Below the pieces are notes generated by a model. That model was not told the origin of the DNA. It ran no database searches and worked only from the letters and a program-made list of their open reading frames with translations. The position numbers and the translations under genes are program-made. DNA of 55,435 nucleotides from the NCBI GenBank assembly GCA_019115085.1, contig DXEF01000045.1, positions 1-55,435 on the forward strand, given 5' to 3'. Origin of the DNA: Candidatus Agathobaculum pullicola. Lineage in GTDB: Bacteria > Bacillota > Clostridia > Oscillospirales > Butyricicoccaceae. Positions 1 to 9,101 of this stretch are shown here, piece by piece (position 1 is the first letter of the stretch; every line of letters starts with the position of its first letter).

Positions 1-47
1 ACCTCCACCTTGGCAAGGTGGCGCTCTACCAGATGAGCTACAGCCGC
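1..47 (-). tRNA. tRNA-Gly(GCC), 3' part cut by the window edge
   Basis: Read on the minus strand this begins with acceptor strand GCGGCTG, then TA, a D-arm (GCTC...GAGC) and an anticodon stem-loop CCACC-TTGCCAA-GGTGG whose anticodon is GCC, so it charges glycine. The T-arm and 3' end lie outside the window. It directly follows tRNA-Phe in the same direction, 7 bases away, so the two are co-transcribed from the promoter upstream of tRNA-Phe. Confidence 0.9.
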
Positions 48-54
48 ATATATT

Positions 55-130
55 TGGTGCCTCCGGGCGGAATCGAACCACCGACACGGGGATTTTCAGT
101 CCCCTGCTCTACCGACTGAGCTACAGAGGC
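55..130 (-). tRNA. tRNA-Phe(GAA)
   Basis: A complete 76-base cloverleaf on the minus strand. The acceptor GCCTCTG pairs with CGGAGGC, the D-arm and the T-arm (GGTTCGATTCC core) are intact, and the anticodon loop CTGAAAA gives anticodon GAA. The 3' CCA is encoded in the DNA. A strong promoter lies just upstream and a tRNA-Gly follows. Confidence 0.96.
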
Positions 131-148
131 ATTCACAGCACGAGATAT

Positions 149-177
149 AGTATAATCGAAACTTGGAGAAAAGTCAA
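149..177 (-). promoter_or_regulatory. Housekeeping promoter of the tRNA-Phe/tRNA-Gly operon
   Basis: On the minus strand, TTGACT is followed by a 17-base spacer and TATACT. Transcription would start about 10 bases before the tRNA-Phe acceptor. The match is close to the SigA consensus in both hexamers and spacing. Confidence 0.85.
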
Positions 178-204
178 CTATAAATTTTCCTTTTTTTCAT
201 TTGG

Positions 205-234
205 TTGCGGAACGGTGTGAGGGCATGGTATGAT
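205..234 (+). promoter_or_regulatory. Probable promoter of addBA
   Basis: TTGCGG, an 18-base spacer and TATGAT sit just ahead of the addB ribosome-binding site. It is divergent from the tRNA promoter about 30 bases away. This is a reasonable but not perfect SigA match. Confidence 0.55.
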
Positions 235-259
235 AGACCAAGCGAAAGGAGCGTGTACC

Positions 260-3200
260 ATGCGAATTTGGACGGGCCGCGCGGCAAGCGGCAAAACAAC
301 GGCGATTCTGCGGGAAATTGCGGAAGCCTGCCGAAAGGGCGAGGGGAAACAGGTTCTTCTGGTTCCGGAACTAAACTCGCATCAGATGGAGCGCCGGCTT
401 GCCGAGGCCACGGAAAACCATGGCGCGCGCACTGCCGAGGTGCTGACATTTTCGCGTCTGGCCGACCGTGTTTTTTCCGAGGTTGGTGGGCTGGCGCAGC
501 AGATGCTGACCCCCGCAGGGCAGCTCCTTACTTTACAAGAAGCAGCGCGTCGTGTGCAGGGTGGTCTTTCGGTCTGGAGCGGTCTTGCGGACAAGCCCGA
601 ACTGCTGCGCGAGACGCTGCGGCTGGTGGATGAGTGCAAAACCTGTGCGGTTTCGCCCGAAATGCTGTTCGATGCAGCGCAAGAGAGCGAGGACGCGGCG
701 CTTTCCGCGAAGTTGTCTGACTTAGCGCAGCTGCTGACCGCTTATGAGCGTCTTTGTGAGCAGTCGCTTCCCGACCCGCGTGACCGTCTGACCCATCTGC
801 GCGACCGTCTGCCCGAAAGCCATGTACTGACGGGGGCACAGGTGTATCTGGATGGTTTCCTCGGTTTTACCGTACAGGAACTGACCGTAGTGGAGGCGAT
901 GCTGTCGGCGGGCGTACCGCTGTCGGCAGCCGTGACCTGCGATTTGTCGCAGCCGGAGATTTTTGTGACCGGCTGCAAGACGGTCAAGACGCTCACCCGT
1001 ATGGCAAAGCGGCATAATCAACAGGTGGAACGGATAGAATTGGGCGCCAGCTGCCTGTCCCGCCCGGCGGGATTGGCGGCGGTGGAAGCGGAAAGCCTGT
1101 TGCCTGTGCACGGCGTGCACGAGGAGGCAGGCGAGGGCGTGCGCCTGTACGCGGCGGCCTCACCCTTTGACGAGTGTGAGCATGCAGCGGCCTATATCCG
1201 TCGCAAGGTGCGCGACGAAGGTGCGCGCTACCGGGATTTCGTGATTGCGGCGCGGGATATCGAGCCGTACAGCGCGGCTTTGGCGATGGCAATGGCACGG
1301 TATGATGTGCCGGTGTTTCTGGCGGAAAAGCCCGACCTGCTATCCCGCCCGCCCATGGCACTGGTGATGGGGGCATTGGAGGCGGTGCGTACGGGCTTCC
1401 GGTATGAGGAAATGTTCGGCTGCCTCAAGACCGGATTGACCAGCCTGACGCGCGATGAGGTCGACCGGTTGGAAAACTATGTGCTGACATGGAACATCCG
1501 CGGCGGCGCGTGGGAACGCGACTGGACCGAGCATCCGGACGGATACGGTTTGCCCATCCATGAGGATATACGCGCGGAGCTGGCCAGCCTGAATACTTTG
1601 CGGGCACGGGCGATTGCGCCGTTTGCTGTTTTGCGCGAGCGTCTGAAGGGTGAAAACCCCGCCTCTGACTGCGTGCGCGCACTGTATGATTTTCTGCTTG
1701 CGGTGGACGCGCCGCAGCGCATGGCGGACCGTGCCGCCGCACATGAACAGGCGGGACGGTTGCAGCTGGCGGACGAGTACCGGCAGTTGTGGGAGATTTT
1801 AGTCTCCGCGATGGAGCAGTTTGCGTGGGTGTGCGGGGAGACCTTGCTCACCGCCGAACGGTTTGCGCAGCTGTTCCGGCTGGTGCTGGGGGAGTACGAC
1901 GTCGGCTCGATTCCGGTTTCGCTCGACCGTGTGACCTGCGGCAATATCGAGCGTGTTTGCGGCGAAACCGTCAAATATGTGATTCTGCTCGGTGTCAACG
2001 ACGGGCTGATTCCGAAAACGACGGCTTCTACCTCGCTGCTGAGCGATATGGATCGGGATAAGATGGACGCGCTGGGCGTGGAGCTGAAAGCCTATGGTGC
2101 GGAGCGGTTGCTCATGGAGCAGGAAACACTGTACCGCGCGCTGGCGTGCCCGTCGGAGGAGCTGCTGCTGTCCTATCACACCGCAGACGCTGCGGGCGGC
2201 GAGACGCGGCCTTCGTACTTCATCGGCACGGTACGCAGCCTGCTTCCCGCAGTGCCACTGGACGCGTATCAGGCACAGTCGGTACGCGACCGCCTACAGG
2301 CCGAACGCCCGGCGGTCGAACTGGCGTGTGCCTATTTATCGGGCGACCGTTCGCCCGCCGTGCGCGCGGCCTATGATTTCTATGAGGATGACGAGCGGGT
2401 GCACCGCGCGTCGGTCCAGCGGCGCGGGCGCGGTCCGCTGGAAAATCTGCATACTATCGAGGGACTGTACGGCAAACACCTGAATTTGACTGCGTCGCGG
2501 GTGGACACCTTTTATTCCTGCCGGTTTGCGTTTTTCATGCAGTACGGCCTCAAGGCCAAGCCGCGCAAGGTAGCGCGGTTCGATGCGCTGGAAACCGGCA
2601 CATTCCTGCATTATGTGCTTGAGCATGCGCTTGCCGAGCTGGGAAAAACCGAGGGCGGCGCGGCGGCTGCCGACGAGGCAACCGTTCGGCGCGTGTGCCG
2701 CGCGGTTGTGCGGCAATATGTGCGCGAGGAACTCGGCGGACTGGAGACGCGCACGGCGCGCTTTCGCTATCTGTTCGGACGGCTGGCCCGCACGGCAGAG
2801 CAGATTCTGCAAAACGTACTGGAAGAACTGCGCGTGTCCGACTTTGAACCCATCGACTATGAGGTGGATTTCTCGCGCGGGGGCGATTTGCCGCCCGTCA
2901 CATGTGAGGATGCGGATGGCGACGTGTCGCTGTCCGGTAAGGTAGACCGCGTGGATGGTTATATCAAAAACGGGCGGCTGTATCTGCGCGTGATGGACTA
3001 CAAGAGCGGGAAAAAGTCGTTCTCCTTGTCGGATATTTGGTATGGGCTGAACATGCAGCTGGTCATTTATCTGTATGCCTTGCAGCAGGAAGGACTGGAA
3101 CGCTACCGCGCGCGGCTGGAAGCCGAACTGAATGAAATCGTGCCGGCCGGCGTGCTGTATGTGCCGGTGCGCGACGCGCTGCCGGATGCCGCGCGCGACA

Positions 3201-3628
3201 CGGACGAGGACGCCTTGCGCGCCTTGCGCGACAAAGCGCTGCGCCGCAGCGGTCTGCTCAGCGACGACATGGAGTTGCTTGACGCGATGGAGCACGGGCT
3301 GGAAGGTGACGGCCGTTTTCTGCCGGTGTCGGTCAAGGTGAAAAAGGGCGAGGATGTGCCGACGCTTGCGGCCAAAAGCGCGGTGGCCGATTTGGAGAAA
3401 TTCGGCAGACTCGCGCGATACACGCATAAAAAATTGCTCGAAATGGGCAAAGAGCTGCGTGCAGGCAGCGTAACCGCCGACCCTTGCAAAAAGGATAAGC
3501 AGTCGAGTTACTGTGACTGGTGCGATTTCCGCGCAGCCTGCCGCTTTGATGAGACAGCGGGAGACAAGGCGCGCTTTTTAAAACATCTGACAGACGAAGA
3601 ATTCTGGCAGCAGGCAGGAGGTGAGTGA
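260..3628 (+). CDS. addB: ATP-dependent helicase/nuclease subunit AddB
   Basis: AddB is the structural and second-nuclease subunit of AddAB, the Firmicutes counterpart of RecBCD. The complex resects double-strand breaks to Chi for RecA loading. The 1122-residue protein starts with a UvrD-like Walker A (GRAASGKTT, residues ~5-13). Its C-terminal RecB-type nuclease has VMDYKSGKK (~911-919). The iron-sulfur cysteines of the family are visible: one at ~752 (YSCRF) and three near 1084-1096 (CDWCDFRAAC). I chose the ATG preceded by AAAGGAG at 7-9 bases over an in-frame ATG 30 bases upstream, which has no ribosome-binding site and lies in the -10 region. The stop codon overlaps the addA initiation region, so the two subunits are probably translationally coupled. 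Confidence 0.95.
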   Translation: MRIWTGRAASGKTTAILREIAEACRKGEGKQVLLVPELNSHQMERRLAEATENHGARTAEVLTFSRLADRVFSEVGGLAQQMLTPAGQLLTLQEAARRVQGGLSVWSGLADKPELLRETLRLVDECKTCAVSPEMLFDAAQESEDAALSAKLSDLAQLLTAYERLCEQSLPDPRDRLTHLRDRLPESHVLTGAQVYLDGFLGFTVQELTVVEAMLSAGVPLSAAVTCDLSQPEIFVTGCKTVKTLTRMAKRHNQQVERIELGASCLSRPAGLAAVEAESLLPVHGVHEEAGEGVRLYAAASPFDECEHAAAYIRRKVRDEGARYRDFVIAARDIEPYSAALAMAMARYDVPVFLAEKPDLLSRPPMALVMGALEAVRTGFRYEEMFGCLKTGLTSLTRDEVDRLENYVLTWNIRGGAWERDWTEHPDGYGLPIHEDIRAELASLNTLRARAIAPFAVLRERLKGENPASDCVRALYDFLLAVDAPQRMADRAAAHEQAGRLQLADEYRQLWEILVSAMEQFAWVCGETLLTAERFAQLFRLVLGEYDVGSIPVSLDRVTCGNIERVCGETVKYVILLGVNDGLIPKTTASTSLLSDMDRDKMDALGVELKAYGAERLLMEQETLYRALACPSEELLLSYHTADAAGGETRPSYFIGTVRSLLPAVPLDAYQAQSVRDRLQAERPAVELACAYLSGDRSPAVRAAYDFYEDDERVHRASVQRRGRGPLENLHTIEGLYGKHLNLTASRVDTFYSCRFAFFMQYGLKAKPRKVARFDALETGTFLHYVLEHALAELGKTEGGAAAADEATVRRVCRAVVRQYVREELGGLETRTARFRYLFGRLARTAEQILQNVLEELRVSDFEPIDYEVDFSRGGDLPPVTCEDADGDVSLSGKVDRVDGYIKNGRLYLRVMDYKSGKKSFSLSDIWYGLNMQLVIYLYALQQEGLERYRARLEAELNEIVPAGVLYVPVRDALPDAARDTDEDALRALRDKALRRSGLLSDDMELLDAMEHGLEGDGRFLPVSVKVKKGEDVPTLAAKSAVADLEKFGRLARYTHKKLLEMGKELRAGSVTADPCKKDKQSSYCDWCDFRAACRFDETAGDKARFLKHLTDEEFWQQAGGE

Positions 3629-3629
3629 C

Positions 3630-6600
3630 GTGCCGCAGTGGACCAAAGACCAGCAGACCGCAATCCAAAACCGGGGCGGTACTCTGCTCGTCTCGGCGGC
3701 GGCGGGTTCGGGCAAGACCGCCGTGCTGGTCGAGCGGGTGCTCACCCGTCTGACCGACCCGGAAAACCCGGTGGATATCGACCGGCTTCTGCTGGTGACC
3801 TTCACCAATGCCGCCGCCGCCGAAATGCGTGAGCGTATCGGGGCTGCGCTGGCGCAGGCGGTTGCGCGCGACCCGCAGGACACTCGTCTGCGCCGACAGT
3901 TGTTCTTGGTGCATCGCGCCAAAATCACAACTGTTCATGCGCTGTGTTTGTCGCTGGCGCGGGAGCAGGCCGCGGCGCTCGGCATTGCGCCGGATTTCCG
4001 CCTGATGGACGCGCAGGAGGGAAAAATCCTGCGCACCGAAGTACTGGAAGAGGTGCTGGACGCGGCGTATGAGCGCGGCGAGGCGGGCTTTTTCGCGCTG
4101 TGCGATTTGCTGACCGCGGGGCGGGACGACAAAAAACTGGGTGACGTGATTTTGAGCACATACGAAAAGATTCAGGCGCATCCCGACCCGCGTGTCTTTC
4201 TGGAAACCGTGCGGCAAGGGCTGTGCGCGGACGGCATGGACACGCCGCACGCGGCGGTGCTGCTCACACAGGCACGCGCGGCAGCCGAGCACGGCGCAGC
4301 CTTCCTGCACATGGCGGTCGATGCCGTAACCGGCATTGATGAGCTGTATGACACCTATCTGCCCGCGCTGACGAGCGATCTGAACCAAGCCGAGCGCCTG
4401 CTGGATGCGCTGCACGGCGGCGATTGGAATGCCTGCGTGGAAGCGGCGCAGTCGATTACATTTGACCGGCTGAAAGCCGCGCGCAAATTCGAGGACAAGG
4501 CGTTTCTGGAGGAGATAAAAGCCCTGCGTGAGGAGTGGAAAACGGTCGCCAAAACAATTCGGGAGAAGTGGCTGACCGTGTCGGCGGAGGAAGCGTCCTA
4601 CGACCGCACGTTGACCGCGCCCGCTTTATCCGCGCTGATTGATATGGTAAATGCGTTTGAACAGGCGTTTTCCGATGCCAAGCGCGCGCGCAATGCGGCG
4701 GATTTTAACGATTTGGAGCATTTTGCCGTGCGACTGCTGTATGATGGCGCACAGCCTTCCTCGCTCGCGCGCACACTTAGCCAGCAATATGCTGAAATCG
4801 CAGTGGACGAATATCAGGACACCAACGCGGTGCAGGACGCGATTTTTCGCGCGCTGTCGCAGGAGGAGCGAAACCTGTTTCTGGTTGGTGATGTGAAGCA
4901 GAGCATTTACGGCTTTCGTCTGGCCGATCCGTCCATTTTCCTGCAAAAGTATCATGCCTTTGCCGACGCGGATGAGGTGCAGGACGATGCGCCGCGCCGT
5001 GTGGTGCTTGGACAGAACTTCCGCTCGCGCGGGGCGGTGCTGGATGCGTGTAATTATCTGTTTTCAGCTGTGATGGGCGAGACGGTCGGCGATTTGCAGT
5101 ATACCGACCGCGAAGCATTACATCTTGGCATGGACTATCCGGACGCGGGGCATGCGCGGTACAAAACCGAGGTGCTGCTGCTCGACGCGGCGGGATTGGG
5201 TGAGGACGAGGATGCGCCGGATAAAACCTCTCTCGAAGCGCGGCTGGTCGCGTCCCGCATCCGTGCATTGCTGGATGAAGGATTTCCGGTCTTTGACAAG
5301 GAGACAGGCGCGCTGCGGCCGGTCACGCCGGGCGATATCGTCATTCTGCTGCGCTCGCCGGGACCGCGTGCGCAGGTATTCATCGCAGCACTCGAACAGG
5401 CCGGACTGACTGCCGGCGCGGAGGAGCGCGGCGGATTGCTGGGCACGGCTGAGGTAGGCACGATGGTGTCGCTGCTGGCGGTCATTGACAACCCGCGGCA
5501 GGATGTGGACCTCATCGGCGTGCTGCGCTCTCCGTTGTTCGGATTTACCGAACAGGAATTGGCCGACATTCGGCTGATCGACCGACACATCAGTTTTTAC
5601 GATGCACTGGTTGCCTCGCGTGAGCAGTTTGATAAGGTCGAACTGTTCTTACAGCAGCTGGACGATTTGCGCACCTTCGCGTGCGACCAGCCGGTGTATC
5701 GATTGCTGTGGGAGATTTACGACCGGACGGGGGCGCTCGGTTTGTATGGTGCGCTGCCCAATGGCGCGCAGCGGCAGAGCAATCTGCTGGCGTTTTTTGA
5801 GCGGGCGCGCGCCTTTGAAGCGCAGGGCTATCGCGGGCTGTTCGCCTTTGTGCGCTTGCTGCGCGGCATGCAGGAGACAGGGGAGGACTTCCAGACGGTC
5901 GGTGCGGAGACGACAGGCGGCGCGGTGCGCATTCTGTCCATTCACAAGTCCAAGGGTCTGGAATTTCCAGTGGTAATTGTGGCAGGCTGTGCCGGTCAGT
6001 TCAACGAAATCGACTTACGTGAGCCAGTGCTGGTTCATAAAGAGCTGGGCTTTGGCTCGAAGTGCCGTGATTTGGAACGCGGCATCCAATATGATACGAT
6101 CGAGCGAACCGCGGTTGCGGTGCAGCAGCGGCGCGAAATGGTCAGCGAAGAGCTGCGCGTGCTGTACGTCGCGCTGACGCGCGCGCGGGAAAAGCTGATT
6201 ATCACCGCGGCAAGCGGGACGCTGGAAAAATCACTGCAAAAGTGGGCGCAGTGGGCAGCGCTCGACCGGCTGCCGCAGTACGCCATGGGCGCGGTGCGTG
6301 CGCCGCTGGCATGGATTGTCGCGCCGCTGCTGCGGCATCCTGCGGCGCGTGCATTGAAGGAAGCCTATGGGCTGGAGGTGCCCGAGCACGGCACGGACTG
6401 TGATGCGTTTATTCTGCGGGTGTTCCGGCCGGATGAGGTTGCCGAGCCTGCGCTGCCCGAGGTGCTGCGCTTTGCCGAGGCAGATACGCAGGGCTACACC
6501 GTACAGCCGTATTTGCAGTACCCGAATGCTTTTCTGTCCGAGCTGCCCAGCAAACTGACCGCGACCGGTTTGGGTCGTGGCTACCGCGCGGACGAGGCTG

Positions 6601-7199
6601 CCGAGCAGACGCTGCCGCCGCGCCGTGAGGTGAAGCTGCGCGCGCCGCTGTTCGAGCAGGGGCAGCGCCGCCTGACACCTGCCGAGGTCGGCACAGCGCA
6701 CCATCTGTTCATGCAGTTTTGCGATTTTGATGCGGCGGCGGTGCCGGGCGGTGTGGAGCGCGAACGGCAGCGGCTGGAAGAGGCGAGACTGCTGTCGCCC
6801 GAGCAGGCGGCGGCAATCGACCCGAGAAGAATCGAGGCGTTTTTCACATCCGACTTATACCGCGGCCTGATGGCGGCGTATCCGGTGCGGCGGGAGTTTA
6901 AGTTTTCCGTGCTGGTGTCGGCGGCGCGGTATTATCCGGTGGCGGAGCAGGCGCCCGAAGAGAAGGTGTTGCTGCAGGGCGTCATCGATTGTCTGATTGA
7001 CACGCCGGAGGGCTTTGTCATTTTGGATTTTAAAACCGACAGGGTGACCGAAAATGGTCTTGCCGCCCGCGCGTCGCAGTACCGCGCCCAGATGCAGGCT
7101 TATATGCTGGCGGTGCGCGAAATTTTTGTGCGGCCGGTTTGCCGATGCGTATTGTATTTCTTCCATAATGGTTTGAGCTGGACAATGCAGGACAGTTAA
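3630..7199 (+). CDS. addA: ATP-dependent helicase/nuclease subunit AddA
   Basis: AddA is the helicase-nuclease motor of AddAB. The 1189-residue protein shows superfamily 1 helicase motifs: Walker A (SAAAGSGKT, residues ~20-28), motif II AVDEYQDT (~390), and the late helicase motif VLYVALTRAREKL. A C-terminal RecB nuclease domain contains GVIDCLI and LDFKTDR (~1120-1137). The start is a GTG placed 8 bases after AGGAGG. An earlier in-frame GTG overlaps that ribosome-binding site and the addB stop, so it is less likely. The gene is essentially contiguous with addB, as expected for the heterodimer. A strong intrinsic terminator lies about 150 bases downstream. Confidence 0.95.
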   Translation: MPQWTKDQQTAIQNRGGTLLVSAAAGSGKTAVLVERVLTRLTDPENPVDIDRLLLVTFTNAAAAEMRERIGAALAQAVARDPQDTRLRRQLFLVHRAKITTVHALCLSLAREQAAALGIAPDFRLMDAQEGKILRTEVLEEVLDAAYERGEAGFFALCDLLTAGRDDKKLGDVILSTYEKIQAHPDPRVFLETVRQGLCADGMDTPHAAVLLTQARAAAEHGAAFLHMAVDAVTGIDELYDTYLPALTSDLNQAERLLDALHGGDWNACVEAAQSITFDRLKAARKFEDKAFLEEIKALREEWKTVAKTIREKWLTVSAEEASYDRTLTAPALSALIDMVNAFEQAFSDAKRARNAADFNDLEHFAVRLLYDGAQPSSLARTLSQQYAEIAVDEYQDTNAVQDAIFRALSQEERNLFLVGDVKQSIYGFRLADPSIFLQKYHAFADADEVQDDAPRRVVLGQNFRSRGAVLDACNYLFSAVMGETVGDLQYTDREALHLGMDYPDAGHARYKTEVLLLDAAGLGEDEDAPDKTSLEARLVASRIRALLDEGFPVFDKETGALRPVTPGDIVILLRSPGPRAQVFIAALEQAGLTAGAEERGGLLGTAEVGTMVSLLAVIDNPRQDVDLIGVLRSPLFGFTEQELADIRLIDRHISFYDALVASREQFDKVELFLQQLDDLRTFACDQPVYRLLWEIYDRTGALGLYGALPNGAQRQSNLLAFFERARAFEAQGYRGLFAFVRLLRGMQETGEDFQTVGAETTGGAVRILSIHKSKGLEFPVVIVAGCAGQFNEIDLREPVLVHKELGFGSKCRDLERGIQYDTIERTAVAVQQRREMVSEELRVLYVALTRAREKLIITAASGTLEKSLQKWAQWAALDRLPQYAMGAVRAPLAWIVAPLLRHPAARALKEAYGLEVPEHGTDCDAFILRVFRPDEVAEPALPEVLRFAEADTQGYTVQPYLQYPNAFLSELPSKLTATGLGRGYRADEAAEQTLPPRREVKLRAPLFEQGQRRLTPAEVGTAHHLFMQFCDFDAAAVPGGVERERQRLEEARLLSPEQAAAIDPRRIEAFFTSDLYRGLMAAYPVRREFKFSVLVSAARYYPVAEQAPEEKVLLQGVIDCLIDTPEGFVILDFKTDRVTENGLAARASQYRAQMQAYMLAVREIFVRPVCRCVLYFFHNGLSWTMQDS

Positions 7200-7213
7200 G
7201 ATTGCGTTAAAAA

Positions 7214-7348
7214 CGCCGGTGTTCTGTTGACAGTGTGCAGAGAAAATGCTAACCTGATAGCGAAAAAAGCAAGGGATACCGGCGACGGCCGGACGATTCC
7301 GCCAGTATTGGAAAGCCCATAACATTCATTCCTCATTTCCAAAAGGGA
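7214..7348 (+). other. Unclassified structured leader or 3' region ahead of a terminator
   Basis: Between addA and the next terminator there is a long-range helix: CGCCGGTGTTC near the start pairs with GGATACCGGCG about 60 bases later (11 bp, two G-U). It encloses small hairpins. A second stem follows (TTGGAAA pairing with TTTCCAA across 21 bases). The combination of a multi-helix domain and an intrinsic terminator resembles a riboswitch leader or a small RNA, but I could not match it to a known class. The segment CCTGAT...AGGGA recalls part of the TPP core, but the conserved GGATAATGCCA is absent. Confidence 0.3.
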
Positions 7349-7385
7349 GAACCGCGGTTTGATAAACTGCGGTTCTTTCTTTTTG
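7349..7385 (+). terminator. Intrinsic terminator after addA
   Basis: GAACCGCGGTT pairs with AACTGCGGTTC (11 bp, one G-U) around a short loop and is followed by TTTCTTTTT. It ends the addBA transcript or, if the preceding structure is a leader, acts as its expression platform. Confidence 0.85.
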
Positions 7386-7440
7386 CGCTTTTGCATAACG
7401 GGCGGCAGACAAATAAGCGCAAAATCCGTCACATGCCCGC

Positions 7441-7469
7441 TTTACTTTGTTCGGTAAAAAGGATATAAT
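7441..7469 (+). promoter_or_regulatory. Promoter of the IMP dehydrogenase gene
   Basis: TTTACT, a 17-base spacer and a perfect TATAAT lie about 50 bases before the start codon. Because this promoter is downstream of the terminator, the structured element ahead of it is not needed for guaB transcription from here. Confidence 0.65.
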
Positions 7470-7520
7470 AAAAACTAATATACAATCCGGAAAACAGGAA
7501 TGAAGAAAAGGAGTAACTTT

Positions 7521-9026
7521 ATGGCATATTATTTCAGTGAACCTTCGCATACGTTCAACGAATATCTGCTTGTGCCGGGATATTCCTCCGCGGAGTGTAT
7601 TCCGGCCAACGTCAGCCTTCGCACTCCGATTGTCAAGTATCGTAAGGGAGAGGAATCGGCGCTGTATGCCAATATCCCGATGGTTTCGGCTATCATGCAG
7701 GCGGTTTCGGATGACCGCATGGCGATCGCACTGGCACAGGAAGGCGGTATCTCCTTTATTTACGGTTCGCAGACGATTGAAAGCGAAGCGGCCATGGTGG
7801 CCCGTGTCAAGAGCTACAAGGCAGGCTTTATTGTGTCTGATTCCAATCTGCGCCCGGAGCAGACGCTCGCGGATGTCTTGGAGCTGAAGGCAAGGACCGG
7901 TCACTCGACGATGGCAGTTACAGAGGACGGTACGGCAAACGGCCGTCTGCTCGGCATCGTCACCAGCCGTGATTATCGTGTTTCCCGTATGGAGCGCGAT
8001 GTGCGGGTATCCGAGTTTATGACGCCGTTTGATAAACTGGTCACCGCCCCGGCGGATACCACGCTCAAGACGGCAAATGACATCATCTGGGATCATAAGC
8101 TCAATTCGCTGCCGCTGGTGGACGAGGAGCAGCATCTGGTCTATATGGTGTTCCGTAAGGACTATGACAGCCATAAGGCGAACTCGCTGGAGCTGCTCGA
8201 CAAGCACAAGCGTTATGTTGTCGGCGCGGGCATCAATACCCGAGACTATGCCGAGCGCGTGCCGGCGCTGGTGGAGGCCGGTGCGGACGTGCTGTGTATC
8301 GATTCTTCCGAGGGTTTTTCCGAGTGGCAGAGCCGCACGCTTGCGTGGATTCGCGAAAACTACGGTGATAGTGTGAAGGTCGGCGCGGGCAACGTGGTCG
8401 ACCGTGAGGGCTTCCGTTTTCTGGCGGATGCAGGCGCGGACTTTGTTAAGGTCGGCATCGGCGGCGGCTCTATTTGCATCACCCGCGAGCAGAAGGGAAT
8501 TGGCCGCGGTCAGGCGACGGCGCTGATCGAAGTGGCCGCCGCGCGTGACGAGTATTATCTGGAAACCGGTGTGTATGTGCCGATTTGCTCGGACGGCGGC
8601 ATTGTGCATGACTATCACTGCACGCTGGCGCTGGCGATGGGCGCGGATTTCCTGATGCTCGGCCGCTATTTCTCGCGCTTTGACGAATCTCCGACCAACA
8701 AGGTTAACATTAACGGCAGTTACATGAAGGAATACTGGGGTGAAGGCTCGTCTCGTGCGCGTAACTGGCAGCGCTACGATATGGGCGGCGATAAAAAGCT
8801 GTCCTTTGAAGAAGGCGTTGATTCCTATGTGCCGTATGCCGGTTCGCTGAAGGATAACCTCGGCCTGACGCTTAGCAAGGTTCGTTCGACCATGTGCAAC
8901 TGCGGTTCGCTCTCTATTCCGGAGTTCCAGAAGAAGGCCAAGATTACGCTGGTATCCGCGACCTCGATTGTCGAGGGCGGCGCGCACGACGTGTTGCTCA
9001 AGGAGACCACCACGACCAGCAAGTAA
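7521..9026 (+). CDS. guaB: IMP dehydrogenase
   Basis: This enzyme oxidises IMP to XMP with NAD+, the committed step of guanine nucleotide synthesis. The 501-residue protein has the usual TIM-barrel with a CBS pair inserted at about residues 95-220 ([13 protein letters not shown]... region). The catalytic loop is GGGSICITR, with the active-site cysteine near residue 319, followed by the mobile flap. The [12 protein letters not shown] phosphate-binding segment precedes it. The ATG follows AAGGAG. An in-frame ATG seven codons earlier overlaps the ribosome-binding region and is rejected. The gene has its own promoter and a downstream terminator, so it is probably monocistronic. Confidence 0.93.
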   Translation: MAYYFSEPSHTFNEYLLVPGYSSAECIPANVSLRTPIVKYRKGEESALYANIPMVSAIMQAVSDDRMAIALAQEGGISFIYGSQTIESEAAMVARVKSYKAGFIVSDSNLRPEQTLADVLELKARTGHSTMAVTEDGTANGRLLGIVTSRDYRVSRMERDVRVSEFMTPFDKLVTAPADTTLKTANDIIWDHKLNSLPLVDEEQHLVYMVFRKDYDSHKANSLELLDKHKRYVVGAGINTRDYAERVPALVEAGADVLCIDSSEGFSEWQSRTLAWIRENYGDSVKVGAGNVVDREGFRFLADAGADFVKVGIGGGSICITREQKGIGRGQATALIEVAAARDEYYLETGVYVPICSDGGIVHDYHCTLALAMGADFLMLGRYFSRFDESPTNKVNINGSYMKEYWGEGSSRARNWQRYDMGGDKKLSFEEGVDSYVPYAGSLKDNLGLTLSKVRSTMCNCGSLSIPEFQKKAKITLVSATSIVEGGAHDVLLKETTTTSK

Positions 9027-9046
9027 GCAAAGCTGCGTCTGAACAG

Positions 9047-9081
9047 ATTGCCCCGTAGGCTAACTGCGGGGCAATTCTTGT
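9047..9081 (+). terminator. Terminator after the IMP dehydrogenase gene
   Basis: ATTGCCCCG pairs with CGGGGCAAT over an 11-base loop and is followed by a short T-rich tract (TCTTG). The stem is strong and the tail modest, so some read-through into the next gene is possible. Confidence 0.65.
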
Positions 9082-9101
9082 GGGAAAGGGGAATGTGTGA
9101 T

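Noticed and set aside
2336..3427. 363-codon minus-strand frame opposite addB
   Set aside because: Shadow of the AddB nuclease region with no domain or ribosome-binding site.
7214..7283. TPP riboswitch
   Set aside because: Only CCTGAT and AGGGA fragments are present; the conserved GGATAATGCCA and CTGAGA core are absent, and no thiamine gene is nearby.
7340..7385. T-box-like string GGGAGAACCGCGG before the IMP dehydrogenase gene
   Set aside because: The essential TGGN acceptor-pairing bases and a stem I with specifier loop are missing; the string is simply the 5' arm of the terminator.
7326..8987. 553-codon minus-strand frame opposite the IMP dehydrogenase gene
   Set aside because: It mirrors a clear conserved gene, has no recognisable domain, and results from high GC content at third positions.
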